A stretch of 64,000 nt of DNA from the NCBI GenBank assembly GCA_036937835.1, contig CM072873.1:10726501-10790500 (forward strand), given 5' to 3'. Positions 21,801-32,915 of the stretch are shown here, piece by piece. The DNA is from Pampus argenteus. Its lineage: Eukaryota > Chordata > Actinopteri > Scombriformes > Stromateidae. The position numbers and the translations under genes were made by a program. The notes beneath the pieces are model-generated. The model was not told the origin of the DNA, made no database searches, and worked only from the letters and a program-made list of their open reading frames with translations. The stretch's first letter is position 1; each line of letters opens with the position of its first letter.

Positions 21801-21827
21801 GGTCCTCTCAGAGGATCTGAGAGGACC
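21801..21827. other. Perfect hairpin, 11-bp arms and 5-base loop
   Basis: GGTCCTCTCAG (21801-21811) pairs with CTGAGAGGACC (21817-21827) around AGGAT. No gene is near enough to give it a role. Confidence 0.6.
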
Positions 21828-22345
21828 GAAATAATAATAATCATTTTAAACATAGACTAAAACCTATATGTTTCGCCTTGCATTTGTTTACTATTGGTAA
21901 ACAACTTAATTTTAGTGTTAAATTTAAAGAATTTGCAGATTTACATTGTTTCTGCGAATTTCATGATGCATATTTTCAAGAACGAATTGAAATTCCTACA
22001 GAAATGCTGGTATGATCAAGATAGATAGACTGATAGTTGGAAAAAAGGCAAATTAACCACTGTTCTTTATTGCAATCACAACAACAAAGACTAGACAAGA
22101 CTAAATACAATGAAACTCTAGACTGAGTTTATGTGTCTCTCTTTCTTTCTGTATGGGATCCACTTGCTGTAATAGACTCGACCATTAGTTTGGACTAAAT
22201 AGTGAATATTGTGCGTGATGAACTGTGTGGGGTCGATGCAGCTGATGCGTTCTCCTCCTTTAATGACTCGGGAAGACATTTATTAAAGTGAGCGGGCAGG
22301 AAATCAATCCTAACCAGACTGCAACCACATTACTGCCTCACTGAG
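21828..22345. other. AT-rich non-coding, nothing recognised
   Basis: Unique-looking AT-rich sequence; no feature supported. Confidence 0.35.
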
Positions 22346-22380
22346 GTGTGTGTGTGTGTGTGTGTCTGTGTGTGCGCGTG
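22346..22380. repeat. GT microsatellite
   Basis: GT run ending in GCGCGTGC. A second, shorter GT run lies at 22677-22698. Confidence 0.85.
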
Positions 22381-22739
22381 CACTGACTTCTACAAATATG
22401 AACAGGCTTCATTGGACTCAGATCAGCAGGGTTACATTTTCAGCCGATGCGTTCATGGACAAATAAAAGCTGGGAGATTGTGGATTTCTTTTCTAATATC
22501 AATAATATCAATACTACTAATAATAAGAAATAAAAAAGTTCCTAAGAGAAAATTGAAAACTGAACTTGTTGTTCAACTTTGTTGGTTTCATGGACAGAAG
22601 TGTCCAAGAGCTGAAGCATCAACAACATACCTTGGAAAACATAGTGATGTAAATGAATAAAAAACATGCCAGAACAATGTGTGTGTGTGTGTGTGTGATT
22701 TCATAGAAGACAGAGACACTTAGGCTCTGCAGTAAACAC
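22381..22739. other. Non-coding, nothing recognised
   Basis: AT-rich. The open frame running into it from the GT tract at 22346 has no recognisable features. Confidence 0.3.
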
Positions 22740-22960
22740 TCATCTCTTATTAACACACCACATTTCTAAAACATGAAGCTCGGCCGGCGGCGGCAAAGGA
22801 TCCATCGTCGACCCGCATTAGGCTGCAGGGGAAATATTTAACACACACTTTGACCTCCACACACACACACACTTGCACTCAGCATGTGTGATCAGAAGAG
22901 GGTAATATCCGCTGACTGATGGCGGTGACGACAGGGAGGTCCTCAAACAGCCATCACTAA
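22740..22960. promoter_or_regulatory. Candidate conserved non-coding element
   Basis: GCTCGGCCGGCGGCGGCAAA, CGACCCGCATTAGGC and GGAAATATTTAACA form a compact block. GGTAATATCCGCTGACTG follows after a short CA tract. Composition contrasts with the AT-rich flanks. Confidence 0.35.
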
Positions 22961-23754
22961 CTCAAATATAAACACACACACACAAACAGACAGTTTGTGT
23001 GTTCTTGAGTAATCAGCCCATTGATTAATTGATTGATTATCATCATGTTACTGATGTCAGGTTGTCGTGGTGACAAGCCGCAGCTGTTGAGAAAGAGAGG
23101 GTTTGTGTAGAGGATTTTGAGCACTGTATTTGTTTGATGTGTGTTTACAGTCACTACATTACAGTGCAGCATATATTACAGGTTGGTGCAATTCAAAGAC
23201 AACTGACAAACTGATAATAAGACAGAACGCATGCGAATTTTAAAAACATGAATACAAGAAAATTATCAATTGAAATAAAATCATAAAACATTCTAATCAA
23301 AAGCCAAGCTAGAGAGGCCCATACAATCAATACATTTAACGGAAAATGTAATAGCTGTTTATAGCCTGCTTAGTCATATATTTGACGGTGATAGACATCT
23401 CTATGCATGTTATTGCATATTTTGTATTTTAAATTAATATAAATAGAAAAAAAAACATTTTCTATTCAAGTTTTAACATACATCTGTTTTCGTCTAGAGG
23501 TCAAACTTTTGTTGTCTGTGTCTTTAGAGGATCCATTTGGCTTGTCTCCTCTTTTCATGTGACCCTTCAGGCAAACTACAGCATCTGTGTGTGTGTGTGT
23601 GTGTGTGTCTGGAGAAAATCTGATTGCAAATCTGTTGTCTTCTGTTGTTGCATGCACGCACAATATTACAAACAATGATGACAATGTTTGTATGACTCAG
23701 AGACTAAACTTGAACATGTTTTAAGCTAACAGAATTAAGTCATTATAAATGATG
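22961..23754. other. Non-coding with a GT tract
   Basis: Only a GT microsatellite (23586-23608) and short CA runs are recognisable. Confidence 0.35.
23586..23608. repeat. (GT)n microsatellite
   Basis: About 11 GT units. Confidence 0.85.
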
Positions 23755-23853
23755 TGGGATGATTACACCAAGGAAAACCTTTTTCACTATTCATATGGAA
23801 ACCAGACTGTTGTTTTAAGACACACTTAAAAAAACTGCGAACCTCTCCTTTAA
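23755..23853 (+). mobile_element. Right-end fragment of a TTAA-ended MITE
   Basis: AAGGAAAACCTTTTTCACT, TTCATATGG, GACTGTTGTTTTAAGACACA and the terminal CTCCTTTAA match, in order, the right ends at 54959 and 56343. Only the last 100 bp remain. Confidence 0.6.
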
Positions 23854-24030
23854 GTAGTTTTAAATAACTTCCATTAGCATTTTGTTATTTTGTTATGAGT
23901 TAAATGTAAGATGTTATTATTACACACTATAAAAGAAGGAAAGTAAAACCAATTTCATCTTTAAAAATGCTGACCACAATACTGTGTCTGACAAACTGAT
24001 TGACTGGTTTGATTAGAAAAGAGCGACAAG

Positions 24031-24031
<1 letters not shown>

Positions 24032-24066
<35 letters not shown>
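24032..24066. repeat. (CA)n microsatellite
   Basis: About 17 CA units. Confidence 0.9.
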
Positions 24067-24070
<4 letters not shown>

Positions 24071-24194
24071 AGTGCAGGGCACGCGGTGTGTTAAAGTGTG
24101 TTAACCACATTAAAGGAGCTGTATAATGTGCAGCAGCAGCCTCCAGGAAACCCAAGCTGCTCTAAAAGTCACATTATAAATTTTTGATCAAATT

Positions 24195-24425
24195 GAGGAT
24201 ATTTTCCAAACGGCTGAAACCCAATGCCATATTTTCAGCCTCTGGTTTCCTTTTTCGTTTCTTGAAGGAGCCGCGGCGGCGTTAATGCGGCCTCTCTCCG
24301 GTTTCTGTTTGTCGCTTCCCAGTGTTCGTGTCTAAAAACTAGTGATGAGATTTGTATCGAGCGGGGAGGCACTAAAACCATCAAACCCACCGCCGTTTGG
24401 TCGGGCAAGCTGGCAGGATGAGAGA
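24195..24425. promoter_or_regulatory. Candidate conserved non-coding element
   Basis: AATGCCATATTTTCAGCC, GGAGCCGCGGCGGCGTTAAT, TTTGTATCGAGCGGGGAGG and ACCGCCGTTTGGTCGGGC occur in a repeat-free, GC-richer block. CpG is more frequent than in the surroundings. Confidence 0.4.
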
Positions 24426-24776
24426 GGGGAATGTAACCAAAGCTTCCAGATCTGTAATCGCCTTACACACACACTCTGTGATGGATAAATAGACTGCACA
24501 CACACTCAGGGAGATGGACACATTAACTTGCACCTCTGTCTCTCACGTTACATCTCACTTTACATCTGTTTAATCTCTTCCTCTTTTCCTCTCTTCTTCA
24601 TCAGGAAGTTACTTTCTCACCTTATAACACCAAGTGTTAATTAAAATATTTGTTTTGCCTCCACGTTTAACTCCATCATCTGTCTGCCTCTGGGTGACTC
24701 GCGGTGAGGTCAGCGGTAAAGGAAGATCAGTTACCAACAGATCAGCTTTACAAGAAACAAACTGTGAGGAGGTGAG

Positions 24777-24789
24777 AGGTCAAAGGTCG
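24777..24789 (+). promoter_or_regulatory. DR1-like site, one change
   Basis: AGGTCAAAGGTCG differs from the other DR1 copies only at the last base. Confidence 0.35.
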
Positions 24790-24996
24790 AGCCATGCACA
24801 AGCTGTTTCAGACTCCAAGTTCTTCGATCCTCGATGTCAGAACAAGGCCTGTACCGGGACGTAAACTCAGAGAAATGCAGCATTTGATCTTAGATCCGGG
24901 TCCAATTGAAGACCTCATGTCTTGGGATTGCCAGTCGAGTCTTAATGGTCTCGGCACAGCAGCGAGGTGAGTGCGTACAGCTACAGTAATACCTGA

Positions 24997-25043
24997 GGGG
25001 AAAATGTGTCAGGTGGTGACTGACTGACTGACACATTTTTCCC
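24997..25043. other. Imperfect hairpin, 16-bp arms
   Basis: GGGGAAAATGTGTCAG pairs with CTGACACATTTTTCCC except for one extra T. The 15-base loop is made of GACT-type repeats. Confidence 0.55.
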
Positions 25044-25129
25044 TCCTTAAGACAGTTTAAGGTTGTAATGTTTCCATTGTTATCTCTGGCAGCTCGTCTG
25101 ATAACATATAAAACAGTATTATTGTGTTC

Positions 25130-25147
25130 TGTCCAAATATTTGGACA
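25130..25147. other. 18-bp perfect palindrome
   Basis: TGTCCAAATATTTGGACA is fully self-complementary. Its centre, CAAATATTTG, is AT-rich. Confidence 0.6.
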
Positions 25148-25999
25148 AATTGTACTGTCAAAAAGTGTTCTTGAAACCTTCATGCCAATAAATCTCTTTG
25201 AATTGAAAGAAAGCGAGTACTTTGTTAGTGTTGGACACTAAAGTGCGAGTATAGGGTATTTCTCGGGGGCAATATGTACCAGAACAGACGTGATATGCAT
25301 CAAGCCCAGAACATCTTGCCAAAAGACTGCAGTTGAAAATGAGCCAGCTGACAAATCGATTTAATACCGAATGAACGTTCTGTTCACCATTGTCACAAAT
25401 AACAGAGGACCTAAAAGTGAAATACAACTAATCAAGAAATGGGGCACAGGTGAGTGATCAGGACAGGACTGACAAGGGTGATGTAGAGCAGGTGTGGAAG
25501 AAAGGTGAGAAACAAGCAGGAGATGGGAGAATCACAGAACACAGAGAAACCTACAAAAGAGTCCATGAACAAAACAGTAAACACGGGTCCACAAAAACCA
25601 TATTGTCATCAGTATCCTTAAATACAACAGCATCATTTTCTCTCTTTTGTTTGTCTAACTTCACCTTTTCTTTACACGTGATTCGTTTTTGTGTGTTCTC
25701 TGATTCCCTTTTCTTTAGTTTTCTTCTGTTCTTCTCTTCTGTGTCTTACCACTTTCTATCTTCTCACTCTCCCTCCCCTCGCTGTCGCTGTGTTTATGTT
25801 TCACTTCATATCGAGTTGTTCCTTTGCTGGTATCAATATTGTTTGCTGCCTCCAAATCAATAAGCAGGAATAAAAACTTTACCAACCCAATCAATTACGC
25901 CCACTTCATTTTCATAACTCGACTCCATCGTCCTCATTGCCGCGACAACAGCCTGATGATCCAGCGGCTCTCCTGGGACACGTGCACCCCCCCACCACC

Positions 26000-26410
26000 C
26001 CAACTCCTCCATCTTGCTGCATTAAGACCAGAATTGTTAACGAGGTATCCGATTCAGCGATGATGGACATTACAACGAGACACTTTGAGAAAAATCTGAG
26101 GCCAGATCGGTTTACGGGATGGGATCAATAACAATATTTTCCCTGGAAAACAGCAGCCTCTTCCCCAGCCCGCCCCTACCCCCCTACCCCCCTTCCCACT
26201 TTAAAAGCCCCTTCCACATTCATTTTTAATGGCAGGGGGTTAGCAGGGTTAGCAGACTGCGCGGTTAGCGGCAGCGGCAGGAGGCTAATATGCCGACAGC
26301 TGTGCCGTTTGCCGAAGCGAAGACGCCGATGAGGGGGTCAGTGTCAGCGGCTAATTGGTTCCTTGGCTGTGACACTCGATCCGGCTGATCCAATCAGAGA
26401 AGTCTGAGAC
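26000..26410. promoter_or_regulatory. Candidate conserved non-coding element with a C-run cluster
   Basis: CTGCATTAAGACCAGAATTG, GATCAATAACAATATTTTCC, GGCTAATATGCCGACAG and AGCGGCTAATTGGTTCC are spread over about 400 bp. A CCCCTA-type C cluster at 26156-26195 can form an i-motif. ATCAATAACAAT contains a SOX-type core. Confidence 0.4.
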
Positions 26411-26659
26411 AGGATGGAGACGCGGAGTATTACACTCAACAGAAACACCTTATAATGTCATGAAATCCAATACAGCAGTATAAACTGCAGCTTCACAGTT
26501 GGATTTCTCGAGTTTGATTGTAATCTTTCAGTCCATCATCCTCACCCACAAATAATTAAAACCTCCAGTATTTGAGAGATTTAAAAATCTGGTAACAATA
26601 TAATTGAGTGGTCATTTTATTACATAAAAAACACATCTTCTTATTTATAATGTAATACC

Positions 26660-26875
26660 ATCAGAAAGGTGTGAGAAGAACAAGGAGTCTTGCAACAGAT
26701 AACAGAGACCAGAGATCCTGATCTCAACATCATTGCGTCAGTCTGGGATTATATGAAGAGACTGAAGCAGCTGAGACGCCTGAATACACAGAAGAACTGT
26801 AGCAACTTCTCCAACATACAGGAACAACCAACCTGCCAAGTACCTGAAAACTGCGTGCAGGTGTACTGAGCCCTG
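26660..26875 (+). pseudogene. Tc1-like transposase C-terminal fragment
   Basis: From 26714 the plus strand reads DPDLNIIASVWDYMKR, the conserved Tc1/mariner catalytic-domain tail in which an acidic residue and PDLNPIE-like motif precede W..MK. In active elements this domain cuts and joins transposon ends. The next residues (LKQLRRLNTQKNC) still resemble the family, then a frameshift destroys the frame (later DNA such as CCTGCCAAGTACCTGAAAA remains recognisable). The N-terminal half and ends are absent. It abuts an oppositely oriented LINE fragment, with a 12-bp direct repeat (AGGTGTACTGAG) at 26859 and 26876. Confidence 0.75.
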
Positions 26876-26888
26876 AGGTGTACTGAGG

Positions 26889-27282
26889 TGCTCTGGCCCC
26901 CGGGATGCATTTAACTATGGTCCCCGGTGTCGCTAACTTCACGTTTCTTACAATTGGCCAATGCCAATGAAAATCTGTTAGATACGTGGAGTGGTTGGCG
27001 GTGTACCGTGGGCTTCTGTTTGGGGCTATGCCTCCTTCGAACAGTCACCCAGCCTCCCGGCTGCTCGGGAAGTACCGGGTGACGGCTAGCTACATCTGCC
27101 TTCGGTGGTACCGCACCGGTTACAGGGGACTTGCTAACTATAGCAGCTACTGATTTTTCGGTGGTGCGGTACCCTGCCTCTAAGTCGCTAGGCCTCGCCT
27201 CCAGAGCTACAAATAAATTACATTTAACACAATTACCATTTTCGCTAAAGGAGGACGAGGAGTAACTAAACATTTGGCACAC
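26889..27282 (-). pseudogene. LINE-type ORF1 fragment (SGNH-esterase family), frameshifted
   Basis: The minus-strand frame 27282-26911 starts with a CVKC cysteine pair followed by an acidic-basic helix, and later has WVTVRRRHSP and LHVSNRF, the pre-esterase linker seen in fish LINE ORF1-like proteins. After a frame change, 26951-26889 reads VKLATPGTIVKCIPGARA, the start of the SGNH-hydrolase domain after the nucleophile block. The catalytic-serine segment is missing between the two frames, so it is dead. The rest of the esterase and any reverse transcriptase are absent. Family assignment is by recognition only; the ORF1 could belong to another element class. Confidence 0.6.
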
Positions 27283-27290
27283 AGGGCAGG

Positions 27291-28039
27291 AGAGAGGAGA
27301 GGAGAGAATCCATTTTTTTTAGCTAGGCTAGCTAGTGAGACAAACAACGAACTGAGTGAAGACTATCGAAGTGTGGTTGCTAAAGTTAAGAGACCTGTCC
27401 GTACAAACAGAACAAGTCTATGTGGTGGTGCAAAGTTGTAGAGACACTCGCCAATGTGAGGAATATATGACAATCGGACTAGGTGAGCAGAACAGAGAGC
27501 ACCGTGTAACACCAGTAACAGAATACGCTTACCGTAAACATAATGACACAAATAATTTTAAAAACTCATGAAACATCATATATGGCCATATATAATAATT
27601 AGATAAATAAGAACTGATTAATTGTTTTGTTTTTTCCACACATGTAGCAACTATTTGTGCTAATCTCATTTGTAAATCGTGAAGTTTCCTCAAAGTTTTC
27701 TCTGAGCACCATTTGAAGCAGCAATGCATGAAAACATCATGAAACTGAGATCAAAGACTCTTGAGAGGCTCTTCAGTCTGTCTACCACTCGACCTCGAAC
27801 ACAAGTACTGCTGAAGGGTCAATAGTAGGATTAACCCACTGATGCTGTGGTAACATCATTGCTTCCTGTTGGTCAGCTGATCCACACTTCACATTAAGAG
27901 AGGAGACAAGCTGGATAGATCCTATAAAGACACATAACAAAAGTTTGACCTCCAGAGGACCTGCAGCTTCTCATCACAAATGAGACCGTTAAACTTCAAA
28001 GAGACCAAATCTGACCTGGAGGTTCAATCAGAGCAAAGT
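27291..28039. other. Non-coding, nothing recognised
   Basis: AGCTAGGCTAGCTAGTGAG just upstream of the LINE fragment may be its 5' UTR. The remainder is unique-looking. Confidence 0.3.
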
Positions 28040-28225
28040 CAAGTCAAAACTCAAAACATGTCGAATCAACCTTAAGGTTAACTTTACTAAACTTAAATAA
28101 AGTTTAATCAAAACTTAACTTCAGCTTAAACTCACACTAAACTCAATTTAAATTTACACTCAAAAAGCGAGTAAGTGGACCTTGAGACCAAAGTCAACTC
28201 AAACTCAACTAAACTTATGAAGAAG
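28040..28225. repeat. Degenerate AACTCAAACTTAA-type tandem field
   Basis: Irregular repeats of CAAAACTCAAAA, ACTAAACTTAAAT, AAACTCACACTAAACTCAA and CAACTCAAACTCAACT fill about 185 bp. Unit length varies around 10-14 bp. Confidence 0.55.
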
Positions 28226-28530
28226 AGTTTTCTCATTTTGACATGCATACATTCCACCTTTAAAACACACAATGCCACCATGATGAAGAGGATGAAGGAA
28301 GAAGAGGGAAGGATCCTCTCTCCTTCTCTCTGGTGTCGTGTTGTTTCAGTGTCAGAGCGCCAAAATGGCTTCCTGCTGCAGCATCACTGTCAGCAATTAG
28401 AGTGAGTTTAACACGTCTTTGTCTCACTACAAATTACTGTTCACAGTGCTATTAATTTACTCTCAGTGTGTGTGTGTGTCCAGGTATTCCTCATGTTGTG
28501 GGGACATATATAGTGCTATTTATATCACAG

Positions 28531-29005
28531 CGCTTCACTTTTTCCATATTTTGTTATGTTACAGTCTTATTCCAAAATGAATTAAATTCATTTTTTTCCC
28601 CTCTAATTTCTACATATAATATCTTATAATGACAACTTTAAAAAGGTTTGTTTGAGATATTTGCAAATGGATTAAAAAATAAAAGACAAAGAAAAGCCTT
28701 CGTGATCAAGCTCAAAATTGAGCTCAGGTGTGTTCTGTTTCCACTGATCATCCATGAGATGTTTCTGCAGCTTAATTGGAGTCCACCTGTGGTAAATACA
28801 GTTGACACACCTTTCTATATAAGTGCATATCAGACAACAAAACAAGTTGACAATGAAGTTGAAGGAATGGTCTGTAGACCTCCGAGACAAGAGTGTCTTG
28901 CAGCACAGATCTGGGGAAGGGTACAAGGGTTTACAATAAGCACAGTGGGCTCCATCATCCTCTGGCATGTTATATGTTTTGTAGGAAACCAGGCACTGCA
29001 CATCA
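28531..29005 (+). pseudogene. Tc1-like transposon remnant with transposase N-terminus
   Basis: The left part (CACTTTTTCCATATTTTGTT, TTATTCCAAAATGAATTAAA) matches the end and subterminal DNA of a Tc1-like family common in fish. A start at 28853 gives MKLKEWSVDLRDKSVLQHRS, the start of the paired-like DNA-binding domain. A frame change near 28930 continues FTISTVGSIILWH. A fragment like the later GGCACTGCACATCA follows after an internal deletion. The catalytic core is missing. It is non-functional and unrelated by breakpoint to the fragment at 26660, but possibly from the same broad family. Confidence 0.75.
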
Positions 29006-29726
29006 TTGTCATTTTATATGTAGATTGAGATCAAACAGGTCTGTGTAAAACAGTTCAGAGTGGGCTGTTTTGGTGTGGGTGTGCCAGTGAGACAATAAAA
29101 TCCACTCCAGCAGTTCCAGTTGGAGTAACAGATTATTGCCTTCAAAGGCTCATCAGAAGTCTGGAAAGCTATCACGCTATAACCCTGTTTACTAGTACTT
29201 GTGGAACATGTCCGTGGAACCAAGGACGTGTGAATGAAACTGTGTGGGCGTCCACGTGCAAGTCCACAGCTGTCCGTGGAAAGCATTAATTGGCCTTAAC
29301 TGTGACAGGGGTTACATTCCTGTTAAAAGTAACACACAACATCACATGTAAACTGTGCTGCAGATCTACAGAGTCTCGTTGCTTTGTTTGTATTGTGTTT
29401 GATCCAGGGCATTTGAAGGCTATAGTCACTGAATGCTTTTATGTGAAAACTGGTCCCTAATTGTAACTGTCGTGTTGACTGAGTGAAGAGGTTTTTTTTA
29501 AGTGTAGGGTATTAAACCATTAAGTAACAAGTCTGTAAAAACTGTAAACATTACTTGTGGGGTTTGTTTTGAGGATGAGAGGTTGAAGACCCTTGCTGTA
29601 AATGAGGAGTTATTTTTGTTGATAAAGGCTTACTTTGTGCCATAATGCCATTTATGATAATATATTGCTGTCCAAAATTTCCCAGCACTATTAATGCAGA
29701 AAATCAGCAGCAAAATTGCAAGCCTC
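29006..29726. other. Non-coding, nothing recognised
   Basis: May include decayed right-hand parts of the Tc1-like element, but no motif is clear. Confidence 0.3.
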
Positions 29727-29799
29727 CTCTGTCTCTGTCTCTGTCTCTGTCTCTCTCTCTTTCTCTGTCTCTCTCTGTGTGTGTGTGTGTGTGTGTATA
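29727..29799. repeat. (CTGT)n/(CT)n/(GT)n compound microsatellite
   Basis: CTGTCT units pass into CT and then GT repeats. Confidence 0.9.
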
Positions 29800-29955
29800 A
29801 TTGTTCCAGTTTTTTTCCTGTCTAATATCTGTTTCTCTTCCATAAAGTGTCTCATTAAAATTAATCACAGGCTGTATTATATCACTACCTGTGGTGAAAA
29901 GTGACAGATTTGCCGATTGCTGCCGTTTGGTGAAGGAGGCTGAGAGACAGAGAGG

Positions 29956-29957
<2 letters not shown>

Positions 29958-29989
<32 letters not shown>
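29958..29989. repeat. (GT)n microsatellite
   Basis: About 16 GT units. Confidence 0.9.
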
Positions 29990-29990
<1 letters not shown>

Positions 29991-30869
29991 AAGGAGAAGG
30001 TGCAGGAGGAGCAGGGAGTGTAGTCAAAATGGCGTCACGTTCGGTGTCAAAATCACTCATGAGAAAAAAAATATCACCAGGTTCATTTGCCTTTTCATTT
30101 TACACATCAGAGACACACATCATCATCATCATCATCATGTGCAGCTGTACTCACCTGAACTTTACGGCAGAGAAACTGTTCATTTTAATTAGAATTTATA
30201 AAAAAAAAAAAAGAAAGATTTTTATAAAAATGGTAAGGTCAGTAAAGCAATACATTGAATGAATGAATGAACACTTTCATGTGAAGTGAAAAGATAATGA
30301 AAATATATAATGGTTACCATACAATAAATTAATAGTTATAGTTGTACACTTGCCACTGTACAATAGTAAAACAGGGGTAGGATAAGGTAAGCCTCATAAT
30401 AAACAGTCCACTTCTCAAGTTCACTTCTAAACCAGTCCAGCAAAATGTGGGTGATCTGCATCAAAAGTGCAGGGTGAGGGTCAATGCAGAAGAATGTCTG
30501 TCCATGTGTATATATAATGAGATTGTAAAAACACAGTAAAATCCATTAATTGATTTAAGTGGGTTATTGCATCATATTTTTAATAAAATGTCAGACATCT
30601 ACATATAACCGTTTCGAAGACACAGCGGCATCCTGCTGAGCAGCCTGCAGACGCTCGGTTTGAAGCTGTGACATGTTCACAGGTGAAATCTTTGAAAAGT
30701 GAGTCAAAGAAAGAAAACAGAGGATGAAGACGCAGCTTAAAGACTTTTAGGGGAAAAAAACAGTTTAACCTTTGTTGACCTGCTGCCTCTGATTAAAGGA
30801 AGATTCCACCATTTTTTCCTGTCGACCTGCTGTTCGCCCAGCCCGCCTCTTAACCCCCAATCACCTCAG

Positions 30870-30872
<3 letters not shown>
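29990..30872. other. Non-coding with short simple repeats
   Basis: Contains a CAT triplet run (30116-30138), an A-run (30199-30211) and three GAAT units (30258-30270). Nothing else is recognised. Confidence 0.4.

Positions 30873-30907
<35 letters not shown>
30873..30907. repeat. (CA)n microsatellite
   Basis: About 17 CA units. Confidence 0.9.
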
Positions 30908-30908
<1 letters not shown>

Positions 30909-31489
30909 CTACCTGCTTTGTCTTTGGGCTGTTTGTGTGTTTGTTGTGTCCTGCCGTGCCACTGACCTGCTGATCACTAATTAGCAGCTTTGTCTCTCTC
31001 TCCGCTGGCAACCCAGCTCCACCTGTGATTGGCTGTGAGAAGGAAGTAAACACACACACACACACAGTGAGGAGGTGGTGACAACAACAACAACAGCTTT
31101 GTTTTGGAGGAAATGAGTTTGTCTCTTTGTGTCCATAAAACTAAAGAGGAGGTTTGTGTTTGCAGGTGAGCTCTTGTTCTTTTATTCTTTCATCAAACCA
31201 CCCTCTGTCCTCTATTCCTCCCTTCATTTCTCACATCCTCTTTTAGGGAGAAAGATGTCCATCTGTTTGTCATGATTTAGTTCAGCATGTCCAGCACTTC
31301 AGTTCCTAGTTTTACACAATATTTGTCTCCATTAAAAGTCTGCTGAATCAGCTGTTAGCAGTTTCTGTTTGCAGTGAAGCAATGACTAGATTGAACAGAC
31401 ATTTATTACTGCTTGCAACCATCACTGACTTTGATACTGAATACAATTTGATTCTCAGTCTAATTCTGCTTTTTTTCTCTGACTTGTCT
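30908..31489. other. Non-coding, nothing recognised
   Basis: Contains a short CA tract (31051-31066) and a CAA triplet run (31082-31095). Confidence 0.3.
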
Positions 31490-31690
31490 CCTAATGTCCT
31501 AGCTTCCTACTTCCTTTTTTCCTTTCTTCCTTCTGTTCTTCCTTCTTTCCTTACCCCCTTACGCCTTGTTTCCAAGCGTCCTTCCCTTCTTCCATTGCCC
31601 CCTCCATCCTTCCCATCTGCCTTTCCTCCTTCCCCAGTTCCTTCCTTCCCCTTTTTCCTTCTTTTCAAACTTCCCTTCCTCTGTCCTCTC
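31490..31690 (-). repeat. Polypyrimidine tract (about 200 bp)
   Basis: Dense CCTT and TTCC runs on the plus strand. The frame at 31382-31804 is a composition artefact. Confidence 0.75.
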
Positions 31691-32649
31691 TCCAAGTTGA
31701 CTGATCAGCTGAAAGTCCTGCTGTCTCATTATTTGTTTCTCTTTAGTGCAGCTCCACCTGTACTCCACAGTATCTGTGTGTGTGTGTGTGTCTTCAGGGG
31801 TTAAATCCACAGCCTGCTGGGCTTCTTTTGTGGTGGCAGACAAAGGGCCATCCTGCTGTTCCTCTCTGGTTCTTTATGGGGACAGCAGAGCGCAGCAGCG
31901 GAGCTGTCAGTGTTTGACGAGGTCACCTTTTAGATGGAAAGAAAAACGCTCATCTGACATGACTCCAAATACCAAGACCATCATCATCATCATTTTCTTC
32001 TTCAGGAGCAAATCTGAGAACTTTTACACATGATTAATTATTTAATATTCTAGTTCTTAACCATCCTTGAATGTTTTTTATTTACAACACACCCGAAAGG
32101 TTAAAAATACACAAGACAAACTCCAGAACAACACATACAAGTATTTTCATTACATTTCAAAATATTTTTGTCAGTTAGTTGCATGTTTTTCTGTGATTCT
32201 TTGTGATTATATCTCACTGACTCTTAACTTTAGGTTAAACTCAATTTTTATCATTAAGATTTTATAAATCACCTAACATCGCTTAATTGACGATTCTTTC
32301 CTTTATTTTCTTATCGTGGTGTTTACTTTAAACCCGTCAAATGATTTCTGCAGCCTCCATGTGTGATGAAGTGGTTTCATTATCGTTACAATATTTACGG
32401 ACCTGATCATTTGATCCTATTTGAACTTTCAACACATTTTCTGAACTTTTATGTTTCAGTTGGGATGTGAGTAAGTAAGTTAGAACAGAAAAGGAGAAAC
32501 AAGGATTTTGTTGAGAGGAATGTCCCACAGTGCAACGAGTGTTAAAGCTCAGTGAGTCTGTTAATCCTCTTACTGTCTGTTTTCTCCTCCAACATGTTAA
32601 CCAGTCAGGGCAACACTAATCCTCAGCAGCTCCGAGGTATGAGCTGAAA
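31691..32649. other. Non-coding, nothing recognised
   Basis: AT-rich after 32000. ACACTAATCCTCAGCA near 32611 also occurs near 4219. Confidence 0.3.
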
Positions 32650-32915
32650 TAACACCACCACCCTGGGGGTGTTAGAGGGGGGGTTAGAAAGAGAAACGAA
32701 AAAGGAAGGAGAGATGAAAGGAATGGAAGATGGAGAGAAGAAAGATGAACATAAGGGAGAAATGAACAAACAAAGGAAGTGAGGAGTGAAAAGAAGAAAT
32801 AAAAGTAGGAAAAGAGGAAGTGGGGGAGTGAAAAAACTACTTTTCCTTTTTGACTTTCACCTTTTTCCTTTCTTTTTCCTTTCCCATCTGGACTCCCATT
32901 TTTCTTCTAAAACTT
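32650..32915. repeat. Polypurine tract switching to polypyrimidine
   Basis: About 170 bp of A/G (32665-32838) are followed directly by about 70 bp of T/C-rich DNA, an abrupt strand-composition switch. Confidence 0.65.

Larger units (their letters stand above)
24426..25999. other. Non-coding with two inverted repeats and a DR1 site
   Basis: Apart from the sites listed separately, this is unique-looking. A pyrimidine-rich stretch lies at 25617-25790. The long plus-strand frame at 25450 has no recognisable domain. Confidence 0.35.

Noticed and set aside
21801..21827. Rho-independent terminator
   Set aside because: The hairpin lacks a following T-run, and the sequence is vertebrate, so a bacterial terminator makes no sense.
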